DNA of 64,000 bases, taken from contig CP045205.1 in the NCBI GenBank assembly GCA_009363175.1, positions 5,146,001-5,210,000 on the forward strand, given 5' to 3'. Below are positions 53,729 to 60,888 of the stretch, piece by piece. The stretch's first letter is position 1; each line of letters opens with the position of its first letter. The notes beneath the pieces were generated by a model. The model was not told where the DNA came from. It searched no databases and worked only from the letters and a program-made list of their open reading frames with translations. Source of the stretch: Citrobacter telavivensis (GTDB lineage Bacteria > Pseudomonadota > Gammaproteobacteria > Enterobacterales > Enterobacteriaceae). A program made the translations under genes and the position numbers.

Positions 53729-54082
53729 ATGTCGCTTTCACCGCCAGGCGTACGCCTGTTTTACGATCCGCGCGGGCACCATGCCGGCGCCATCAATGAG
53801 CTGTGCTGGGGGCTGGAGGAGCAGGGGGTCCCCTGCCAGACCATAACCTATGACGGAGGCGGTGACGCCGCTGCGCTGGGCGCCCTGGCGGCCAGAAGCT
53901 CGCCCCTGCGGGTGGGTATCGGGCTCAGCGCGTCCGGCGAGATAGCCCTCACTCATGCCCAGCTGCCGGCGGACGCGCCGCTGGCTACCGGACACGTCAC
54001 CGATAGCGACGATCATCTGCGTACGCTCGGCGCCAACGCCGGGCAGCTGGTTAAAGTCCTGCCGTTAAGTGAGAGAAACTGA
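53729..54082 (+). CDS. gdrB: Glycerol dehydratase reactivase, small subunit
   Basis: GdrB (also called DhaG) is the 117-residue beta subunit that pairs with DhaF to swap damaged B12 out of glycerol dehydratase. The family start is SPPGVRLFYDPRGHHAGAIN, with GIGLSASGEIALTHAQLP in the middle. It lies 20 bases after dhaT and its stop abuts the next ATG. Confidence 0.95.
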   Translation: MSLSPPGVRLFYDPRGHHAGAINELCWGLEEQGVPCQTITYDGGGDAAALGALAARSSPLRVGIGLSASGEIALTHAQLPADAPLATGHVTDSDDHLRTLGANAGQLVKVLPLSERN

Positions 54083-54613
54083 ATGTATCGTATCTATACC
54101 CGCACCGGGGATAAAGGCACCACCGCCCTGTACGGCGGCAGCCGCATCGAGAAAGACCATATTCGCGTCGAGGCCTACGGCACCGTCGATGAACTGATAT
54201 CCCAACTGGGCGTCTGCTACGCCACGACCCGCGACGCCGGGCTCCGGGAAAGCCTGCACCATATTCAGCAGACGCTGTTCGTGCTGGGGGCTGAACTGGC
54301 CAGCGATGCGCGGGGCCTGACCCGCCTGAGCCAGACGGTCGGCGAAGAGGAGATCACCGCCCTGGAGCGGCTTATCGACCGCAATATGGCCGAGAGCGGC
54401 CCGTTAAAACAGTTCGTGATCCCGGGGAGGAATCTCGCCTCTGCCCAGCTGCACGTGGCGCGCACCCAGTCCCGTCGGCTCGAACGCCTGCTGACGGCCA
54501 TGGACCGCGCGCATCCGCTGCGCGACGCGCTCAAACGCTACAGCAATCGCCTGTCGGATGCCCTGTTCTCCATGGCGCGTATCGAGGAGACTAGGCCTGA
54601 TGCTTGCGCTTGA
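54083..54613 (+). CDS. PduO-type ATP:cob(I)alamin adenosyltransferase
   Basis: The 176-residue enzyme makes adenosylcobalamin, the cofactor of DhaBCE. Signature motifs are YTRTGDKGTTALYGGSRIEK (about 5-24), the VEAYGTVDEL helix, FVIPGRNLASAQLH and ARTQSRRLERL. It starts directly at the gdrB stop and overlaps the 3' end of the convergent dhaR by 23 bases. Confidence 0.94.
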   Translation: MYRIYTRTGDKGTTALYGGSRIEKDHIRVEAYGTVDELISQLGVCYATTRDAGLRESLHHIQQTLFVLGAELASDARGLTRLSQTVGEEEITALERLIDRNMAESGPLKQFVIPGRNLASAQLHVARTQSRRLERLLTAMDRAHPLRDALKRYSNRLSDALFSMARIEETRPDACA

Positions 54614-56516
54614 ATTGGCTGGCGTCAATATCGTACTGCTTCATTTTGCGCCACAGGGTGGTGCGGCCGATATTGAGCAGCTGCGACATCTCCTGCACCC
54701 GCCCGCTGGTCACCCGGGCGGCGTGAATAATAGCTTCCTTTTCGATGGCGCTAAAGGTCAGGCTGGCCGGCAGCAGCGATGACGCGCTATCCCCGCCCGG
54801 CCGCTCGGAAAAGAGATATTCCGGCAGATTACTCAGGCGAATGTGGCCGTTGTCGCTGCTGATGGCGATATTCTCAATGACGCTGTTGAGCTCAAAATCA
54901 TTCCCCGGCCATGAGTAGGCCACCAGCTGCGCCAGCGCGTCATCGTCCACTTTCAGTCGCGAAGAGAAACGCTTCTCCAGGCTCTTCAACCGGTTATGCA
55001 CCAGCGACGGAATACTGTTGCGTCGGGCGCGCAGCGGCGGGATGACGATCTCAAAGGAGTGCAGCGCATAGTACAGCTGGCGGCTAAAGCGGTTCTGTTC
55101 CACCAGATTGGCCAGATCGACGGTGGTGGTGGCAATCACCTTCACATCCACCGGGATCAGGCGCCGGGCGTCGAGGCGGGTGAGCACGCCCTGCTTAATC
55201 ACCTGCAGCAGGGCCGACTGCAGCTCCGGCGCCAGATACTCGATCTTTTCCAGAAACAGGGTGCCGCCGTTGGCCAGCTCAAGGCGGCTCAGGCGACCAT
55301 TTTCATCGTCGGTAGGGGCGCTGCCCATAAAGTCCTGGCCCAGCACGCTGTCGGCATATAGCTGGCAGTTGACGGCGATGTAGGGGCCGCCCGCCCGTTC
55401 GCTTTCATTGTGGATAGCCTGGCTCAGCAGCTCTTTCCCAACCCCCTCTTCGCCGCACAGCAGCACCGGGAAGCCACCGCGCGCCGCCTGGCGGCCAAAG
55501 TGGATCAGGCGTCGGGTTTCCGGATCGTCGGCAGACATCTGCTCAAAGGTGTGGCTCACTTTACCGAGCTGGCTGGTCATCAGCTGCCGCATCTGCTCCA
55601 CCGGGTGCAGCAGCAGAATAAAACTGTTGCCTTGCGCCTCGACAATCGGTTTTAAGGTGATCACCGCATCGACAAACTGATGCTGACTTTCAAAGGTGAC
55701 TTCGACGTGATTCAGGCCGCGGGCGTGTTTGATGGCGCGGCGCAGCAGCGCCGGGAGGGTCACCAGATCGGCGATATTTTTCCCCTGGCTGGCCTGAACA
55801 TCAAGATGCAGCAGTCTCGCCGCCTGAACATTGAGAAACTGCAGCACGCCCTGTTCGTTCCACGCCATCACCCCATCGTCCATGCTCTCCAGCAGGCCGT
55901 ACATCTGATTAAGGTGACGGTTGGATTCCGCCAGCAGGCTGTCGGTGAGCAGGGAGTTACCCACCTCGCGGGCGATGGCCAGCGTCAGGGAGAGGTCGGC
56001 GCTGGACTGGTGCTCGACCAGACAGCAAAGCGAAATAGAGCCGAACAGCCGCCCGTGGTTATCAAACACCGGCGTCGAGCAAAAACTCCATGGCTGTAGC
56101 GCCTGCTTAAAATGCCGATCGCCGGCGGTGTTGATCGGCTGGCCCTGCATCGCGGCCAGCGACAGCGCGCAGGTGCCGATAATGCTCTCAGCACAATAGC
56201 TGCCGTCGCGAAATCCCAGGGCAGCCAGCTGGGCCAGGGTTTGCGGCTCGCCGCAACGGCTGAGGATGCAGGCAGACTCATCAAGAATAAACAGCGCGCA
56301 GGGGCGACCGTCCATAAACTCCCAGGCGTCTTCCAGCGCCGCCTGACCGATGGTCAGCAGCGCGGTTTTACGCCGACAGATGGAGTCGAAGGTCAGGCCC
56401 TGGGCCTGGTGCGGCGTTTGCCAGGTTTCGCGCTGCATAAACTTGCTGCAGCGGTGCCATGACTGGGCGATGACGGAAGAGACCGCCTTCCCGGTATCCT
56501 GAGTCTGAACAGTCAT
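54591..56516 (-). CDS. dhaR: Transcriptional activator of the dha regulon
   Basis: DhaR activates the dha operons in response to dihydroxyacetone metabolism. The 641-residue protein has an N-terminal GAF-like sensor (about 60-195), a PAS-like region (about 205-300), an AAA+ domain (about 325-545) and a Fis-type helix-turn-helix (MSQLLNIGRTTLWRKMKQY, about 607-625). Walker A is GEEGVGKE. The sigma-54 contact loop GAFTGA is replaced by QDFMGSA, and Walker B reads LFLEKIE rather than LFLDEIG. It may therefore work at sigma-70 promoters without ATP-driven melting. Confidence 0.94.
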   Translation of the reverse strand: MTVQTQDTGKAVSSVIAQSWHRCSKFMQRETWQTPHQAQGLTFDSICRRKTALLTIGQAALEDAWEFMDGRPCALFILDESACILSRCGEPQTLAQLAALGFRDGSYCAESIIGTCALSLAAMQGQPINTAGDRHFKQALQPWSFCSTPVFDNHGRLFGSISLCCLVEHQSSADLSLTLAIAREVGNSLLTDSLLAESNRHLNQMYGLLESMDDGVMAWNEQGVLQFLNVQAARLLHLDVQASQGKNIADLVTLPALLRRAIKHARGLNHVEVTFESQHQFVDAVITLKPIVEAQGNSFILLLHPVEQMRQLMTSQLGKVSHTFEQMSADDPETRRLIHFGRQAARGGFPVLLCGEEGVGKELLSQAIHNESERAGGPYIAVNCQLYADSVLGQDFMGSAPTDDENGRLSRLELANGGTLFLEKIEYLAPELQSALLQVIKQGVLTRLDARRLIPVDVKVIATTTVDLANLVEQNRFSRQLYYALHSFEIVIPPLRARRNSIPSLVHNRLKSLEKRFSSRLKVDDDALAQLVAYSWPGNDFELNSVIENIAISSDNGHIRLSNLPEYLFSERPGGDSASSLLPASLTFSAIEKEAIIHAARVTSGRVQEMSQLLNIGRTTLWRKMKQYDIDASQFKRKHQA

Positions 56517-56544
56517 ATCCTTTTCCGCGTTGTACCATAGAGAA

Positions 56545-56605
56545 CCCCTCCGGCAGCGACTGCCGGAGGGGAGAAAGAAAAACCGCTGACCTGGGCCAGC
56601 GGTTT
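56545..56605. terminator. Twin hairpins between dhaD and dhaR
   Basis: CCCCTCCGGCA-GCGAC-TGCCGGAGGGG (56545-56571) and AAACCGCTG...CAGCGGTTT (56580-56605) are both perfect stems. On the minus strand the second is followed by TTTCTTTCTCC, fitting termination of dhaD. The first lies just upstream of the dhaR start and isolates it. Confidence 0.8.
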
Positions 56606-56617
56606 AGCCACCGCGAA

Positions 56618-57715
56618 TTAACGCGCCAGCCACTGCTGGCCTAACAGATCGGCGGTGAGGATAGCGGCATGGACGCTCTCCGGGGTCACCGCAAACGGCA
56701 TATTGTGGATGGTTTCCCCTTCCGCGCAGGTGGCTTTCGCCACCGCGGCGATTTTCTCGTCGATCCCCTCTTTGACGCCCATCTGCGCGAGCGTCACCGG
56801 CAGGCCGACGCGCTGGCAGAAGCCCAGCACCGTTTCAATCTCGTCCATCGGGCTGTTCTGTAGCACCAGCTGCGCCAGGGTACCGAAGGCCACTTTCTCA
56901 CCGTGATACAGGTGATGGCACTCTTCAAGAATGGTGAAACCGTTGTGGATTGCATGGGCGGCGGCCAGGCCACTGCTTTCAAAGCCAATGCCGCTGAGGT
57001 AAGTGTTCGCCTCGATGATGCGCTCCAGCGCTTCGGTCACTACCCCGGCCTGCGCCGCCAGACGGGCCTTTTCGCCCTCCGCCAGCAGCGTATCATAGCA
57101 CAGGCGGGCGAGGCTCAGCGCCGCCTCGGTGGACTGTCCTCCGGCCATGCTGGTGGCGCGCGCATCGTAGCAAGCTTTGGCCTCGAACCAGGTGGAGAGC
57201 GCATCGCCCATGCCGGAGACCAGCAGGCGTACCGGCGCTTTGGCGATAATCGCCGTGTCCATCACCACCATATCCGGGTTTTTCGGATAGATCAGATACT
57301 CTTCAAACTCGCCCGCTTCGGTGTAGATCACCGACAGCGCGCTGGTCGGCGCATCGGTCGAGGCGATGGTCGGGATCACCACCACCGGCAGCTTCTGGTA
57401 GTAACCGATCGCCTTCGCGGTATCGAGGGTTTTACCACCGCCGATCCCGACCACGCCGCGGCAACCGTGTTTTTTCAGAATGGCAATCAGGCGATTAATT
57501 TCAACATGGCTGCATTCACCGTTGAAGCGTTCCGCGTGGCAGCTAATGTCATGGCTGTGCAGGCCATTGAGTACCTTTTCTCCCGCCAGCTTCATGACGA
57601 AGTCGTCCGCAATCACGAAAAAGCTGTCCGCCAGATTTTTAGCGTATTGACCAAATAAGGTAGAAGCGTCAGGACCCTGGAGATATTTGGCTGGAGATTG
57701 AATAACTTTTAGCAT
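56618..57715 (-). CDS. dhaD: NAD-dependent glycerol dehydrogenase
   Basis: DhaD oxidises glycerol to dihydroxyacetone, the oxidative branch that balances propanediol formation. The 365-residue zinc enzyme has GVVGIGGGKTLDTAKAIGYY (about 90-109), the active-site loop IASTDAPTSALSVIY, and metal-binding His in AAAHAIHNGF and HLYHGEKVAFG. The ATG at 57715 (MLKVIQSPAKYLQG) gives the standard length; upstream in-frame starts are rejected. Confidence 0.96.
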   Translation of the reverse strand: MLKVIQSPAKYLQGPDASTLFGQYAKNLADSFFVIADDFVMKLAGEKVLNGLHSHDISCHAERFNGECSHVEINRLIAILKKHGCRGVVGIGGGKTLDTAKAIGYYQKLPVVVIPTIASTDAPTSALSVIYTEAGEFEEYLIYPKNPDMVVMDTAIIAKAPVRLLVSGMGDALSTWFEAKACYDARATSMAGGQSTEAALSLARLCYDTLLAEGEKARLAAQAGVVTEALERIIEANTYLSGIGFESSGLAAAHAIHNGFTILEECHHLYHGEKVAFGTLAQLVLQNSPMDEIETVLGFCQRVGLPVTLAQMGVKEGIDEKIAAVAKATCAEGETIHNMPFAVTPESVHAAILTADLLGQQWLAR

Positions 57716-58275
57716 TCCTTTCATCCTCAAATAAGTACATGTTTTTACATGGTGAGCCCTGGCGTTAACCCGTTTAGCCTGATGTTGACGGCGAAAGCGG
57801 ACGTACCGGAGCGATGTAATAACTGTATGGCGAGGCGTGTACAAAAAAATCTTTCGTCATTTTGTTCTGATATGGAACAGATAAAAATGACATGCGTTTC
57901 ATATTGGAACGCTTAACCACAAAAATAATGAGATTTGCGATCTCGATCCGTTCCGTTACCGCGAAATTACCGACAAACACGATGATAAATTTCCCCAATT
58001 ACGCGCCATCCTGGGTAAAGCCCCGCAAAAAAGACTGACTGCGCCGTGTGGCCTGCTCTGATCGCAGGAGGAAAAAGTCGAGCGAGTTCGCATTGTGATG
58101 ATTTCTCGCCTAATTAAGTTTCATTTCGGAACAAAAAACAGCAATCACGTTTCGTAATGAAACTCATTTTCGTGTTGTTTTTTTCCATGCTGACTTCGCC
58201 AGAATCTCTCTATCGCCTCCGCACCATGAACATGCATTCGGGGGGTTGTCTTACACTCAACCTCGAGGAGCCGTT
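57716..58275. promoter_or_regulatory. dhaD / dhaK divergent control region with four palindromic motifs
   Basis: This 560-base AT-rich region contains GTTCTGATATGGAAC (57864-57878), GTTTCATATTGGAAC (57896-57910), GTTTCATTTCGGAAC (58118-58132) and GTTTCGTAATGAAAC (58149-58163). All share the GTTTC-N5-GRAAC layout seen between dhaB and the dhaT operon. The two pairs sit about 150-180 bases before dhaD and 110-160 bases before dhaK, suitable for an activator. GAGGAG precedes the dhaK ATG. No gene seen. Confidence 0.7.
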
Positions 58276-58590
58276 ATGTCTCAATTCTTTTTTAATCAAC
58301 GCCCCCATCTCGTTAGCGACGTGATCGACGGTACAATTATCACCAGCCCGTGGAATAACCTGGCGCGTCTGGAGAGCGACCCGGCGATCCGTGTAGTGGT
58401 ACGCCGCGATCTGAATAAAAACAACGTGGCGGTGATTTCCGGCGGCGGCTCCGGCCATGAACCGGCGCACGTCGGCTTTATTGGTAAAGGCATGCTGACC
58501 GCCGCGGTCTGCGGCGATCTGTTCGCCTCGCCGAGCGTCGATGCGGTACTCACCGCGATTCAGGCGGTGACCGGCGAGGCGGGCTGTCTG
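58276..58590 (+). pseudogene. dhaK: Dihydroxyacetone kinase, truncated after ~105 residues
   Basis: The frame starts MSQFFFNQRPHLVSDVIDGT and matches the ATP-dependent kinase DhaK through ISGGGSGHEPAHVGF (dihydroxyacetone-binding region) to GEAGCL. It then enters an IS3-family element. The remaining ~440 residues, including the ATP-binding domain, are absent from the window. Dihydroxyacetone made by DhaD would need another kinase. Confidence 0.92.
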
Positions 58591-58659
58591 ACCTGCTCCC
58601 CGTTGATTAGTACACCCCGATGTTAGTAATGTCTTCATAAGCCACATGAGGACATCCCC

Positions 58660-58923
58660 ATGAAGAAGCGTTTTTCCGACGAACAGATCATCAGTATTCT
58701 CCGCGAAGCCGAAGCTGGGGTACCCGCCCGTGAACTCTGCCGCAAGCATGCCATTTCCGATGCCACGTTTTACATCTGGCGTAAGAAGTATGGCGGTATG
58801 GAGGTGCCTGAAGTTAAGCGCCTGAAGTCGCTTGAGGAAGAGAACGCCAGACTCAAGAAGCTGCTTGCCGAAGCCATGCTGGATAAAGAGGCGCTTCAGG
58901 TGGCTCTTGGGCGAAAGTACTGA
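58660..58923 (+). CDS. IS3-family transposase OrfA
   Basis: The 87-residue protein has a helix-turn-helix (FSDEQIISILREAEAGVPAR, LCRKHAISDATFYIWRKKYG) and a leucine-zipper region (LKSLEEENARLKKLLAEAML). It is complete. In intact elements a -1 frameshift near its end yields the OrfAB transposase. Confidence 0.92.
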   Translation: MKKRFSDEQIISILREAEAGVPARELCRKHAISDATFYIWRKKYGGMEVPEVKRLKSLEEENARLKKLLAEAMLDKEALQVALGRKY

Positions 58924-58946
58924 CGACAGACCAGAAGCGGGAAGCC

Positions 58947-59446
58947 GTGATGTTGATGTGTGATGCGACCGGTCTGTCGCAACGTCGTGCCTGCAGGCTT
59001 ACAGGTTTATCCCTGTCGACCTGCCGCTATGAGGCTCACCGTCCGGCTGCTGATGCGCATTTATCAGGGCGCATCACTGAGCTGGCACTGGAGCGCAGGC
59101 GTTTTGGCTACCGTCGTATTTGCCAGTTGCTGCGCCGTGAAGGGCTTCATGTTAATCATAAGCGCGTGTACCGGCTTTATCACCTCAGTGGCCTGGGCGT
59201 AAAACGCAGAAGACGTCGTAAAGGGCTGGCAACAGAACGTCTGCCGCTGCTCCGTCCGGCGGCGCCCAATCTGACCTGGTCGATGGATTTCGTCATGGAC
59301 GCACTTTCCACCGGTCGCAGGATCAAGTGTCTTACCTGCGTCGATGATTTCACAAAGGAATGCCTGACGGTCACTGTTGCCTTTGGGATTTCAGGCGTTC
59401 AGGTCACGCGTATTCTGGACAGCATTGCACTGTTTCGAGGCTATCC
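58947..59446 (+). pseudogene. IS3-family transposase OrfB, C-terminus replaced
   Basis: The frame shows LSQRRACRLTGLSLSTCRYE, the RFGYRRICQLLRREG motif and the first catalytic Asp in WSMDFVMDAL. It ends family identity at DSIALFRGYP, so the second Asp and the Glu of the DDE triad are missing. The reading frame does not stop; it continues into erfK sequence. Confidence 0.88.
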
Positions 59447-60170
59447 GGGCGTCGATGTTTTTCTGCCTAAATCGGGTTCAACGCTGGTTGTGCCGCAGCA
59501 ACTGATACTTCCGGATACCGTGCGCGAGGGGATTGTCATCAACGTCGCCGAGATGCGGCTTTACTATTATCCTGCTGGCAGCAATACGGTTGAGGTTTTA
59601 CCCATTGACATTGGTCAGGCGGGTAGAGAAACGCCGCGTAACTGGGTGACGGCGGTCGAACGTAAGCAGGAAGCACCAAGCTGGACGCCGACGCCAAATA
59701 CCCGACGTGAATACGCCGCTCGCGGTGAAAGCTTGCCGGCTTTTGTTCCTGCCGGGCCAGAAAATCCGATGGGCCTGTATGCAATTTATATTGGCAGGCT
59801 TTATGCCATTCACGGGACAAATGCCAATTTCGGTATTGGTTTGCGGGTAAGTCAGGGGTGCATCCGTTTGCGGAATGATGACATCAAGCACCTGTTTGAT
59901 ACGGTGCCTGTAGGGACGCGTGTACAATTAATTGACCGACCGGTGAAATACAGCGAAGAGCCGGACGGTAGTCGCTGGGTGGAAGTACATGAGCCGCTGT
60001 CACGAAACCGTTCGGAATACGAGTCTGACAGAAAGGTGCCTTTGTCAGTCACTCCCGCTTTGCGCACCTTTATCAGCGGGAATGACGTGGATGTGAGCCG
60101 CGGGAGCCAGGCACTGGAAAGGCGCTCCGGTATGCCGGTGAACATCAGCCTGGTACAGAAGCATTATTAA
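59447..60170 (+). pseudogene. erfK: erfK-like L,D-transpeptidase, N-terminus missing, fused to transposase
   Basis: The sequence picks up ErfK (LdtA) at DVFLPKSGSTLVVPQQ and continues to its natural C-terminus. It includes the catalytic YkuD motif IHGTNANFGIG...VSQGCIRL with the active-site Cys. The intact enzyme links Braun lipoprotein to peptidoglycan in the periplasm. Here the signal peptide and about 70 N-terminal residues are replaced in frame by transposase OrfB, so export should fail. In E. coli erfK is far from the rpoD region, so its position is anomalous. Confidence 0.88.
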
Positions 60171-60177
60171 TTTTCAG

Positions 60178-60218
60178 GGCGACTTTGTTGACCTTCAGGT
60201 CGGATGGGTCGCTTTTTT
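60178..60218 (+). terminator. erfK terminator
   Basis: GCGAC...GTCGC arms with an inner GACC-TTCA-GGTC stem are followed by TTTTTTAATTT. It immediately precedes the join with the truncated afuC-like gene. Confidence 0.7.
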
Positions 60219-60878
60219 AATTTGATACTGCCCCATTTTTACCACGCCAATATGGTCAGCCATTAGTTGGGCTTCGTGTTCACTGTGGGTAACCAACAGC
60301 GCCGTTTGCCCGGCGGCGCGCAAAATATCCCGTACCTCGTTGCCAAGACGCTCACGTGTGCGCTTATCCAGGCTGGAGAAGGGTTCATCCAGCAACAGGA
60401 TTTCCGGATGTGGCGCCAACGCGCGCGCAAGGGCGATACGCTGTTGTTGCCCGCCGGAAAGCTCATGCGGATAGCGGTTGGCATGGCTGTGTAACTCCAC
60501 CATTTTCAACAGCTCAGTCACTCTGGCCTGTTGTTCCTCACGCGGCATGCGACGCAATCCAAAGGCCACATTTTGCTGCGCGGTCAGATGGGGGAATAAC
60601 GCATACTCCTGGAAGACCATGCCGACATGACGTTTTTCCGGTGGCAGATGAACGCCGGGACCGGCAACACGTCGCTGTGACACATAGATCTCTCCGTTTT
60701 GCAGGCGTTCAAATCCGGCAACTGCGCGTAGTACCGTGGTTTTTCCGCAGCCTGAGGCACCCAGCAGACAGGCAATTTCACCTTTACGTACCGACATTGA
60801 AAATCCGCTCAGTACCGATTGCTGGCTGTTGCCATAAGCAACGTGTACATCCTGGAGTCGTAATGCAATTTCTGACAT
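60195..60878 (-). CDS. Ferric-iron ABC transporter ATPase, C-terminally truncated
   Basis: The AfuC/FbpC/SfuC-type ATPase has Walker A GASGCGKTT (about 38-46), signature LSGGQQQRIALARAL (about 133-147), Walker B ILLLDEPFSSLD and the switch His in VTHSEHE. The family is about 350 residues; here identity ends near ADHIGVVKMG (about 216) and the last ~10 codons (QIKKATHPT) are read from the erfK terminator. The C-terminal regulatory domain is lost, so function is doubtful although the catalytic core is whole. The ATG at 60878 follows afuB by 10 bases. Confidence 0.85.
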   Translation of the reverse strand: MSEIALRLQDVHVAYGNSQQSVLSGFSMSVRKGEIACLLGASGCGKTTVLRAVAGFERLQNGEIYVSQRRVAGPGVHLPPEKRHVGMVFQEYALFPHLTAQQNVAFGLRRMPREEQQARVTELLKMVELHSHANRYPHELSGGQQQRIALARALAPHPEILLLDEPFSSLDKRTRERLGNEVRDILRAAGQTALLVTHSEHEAQLMADHIGVVKMGQYQIKKATHPT

Positions 60879-60888
60879 TGTTGCTCTC

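Larger units (their letters stand above)
58589..59446 (+). mobile_element. IS3-family element, right part missing
   Basis: The left end begins TGACCTGCTCCCCGTTGATT inside dhaK. It is followed by orfA and the overlapping orfB of an IS3-group transposase. Sequence leaves the transposase after ALFRGYP, before the second half of the DDE domain, and continues as erfK DNA without a terminal inverted repeat. The element is therefore broken, not inserted whole. Confidence 0.85.

Noticed and set aside
44754..59446. The dha segment as a simple composite transposon
   Set aside because: The flanking elements are of different families (IS5 and IS3) and the IS3 copy is broken, so they cannot act as a pair.
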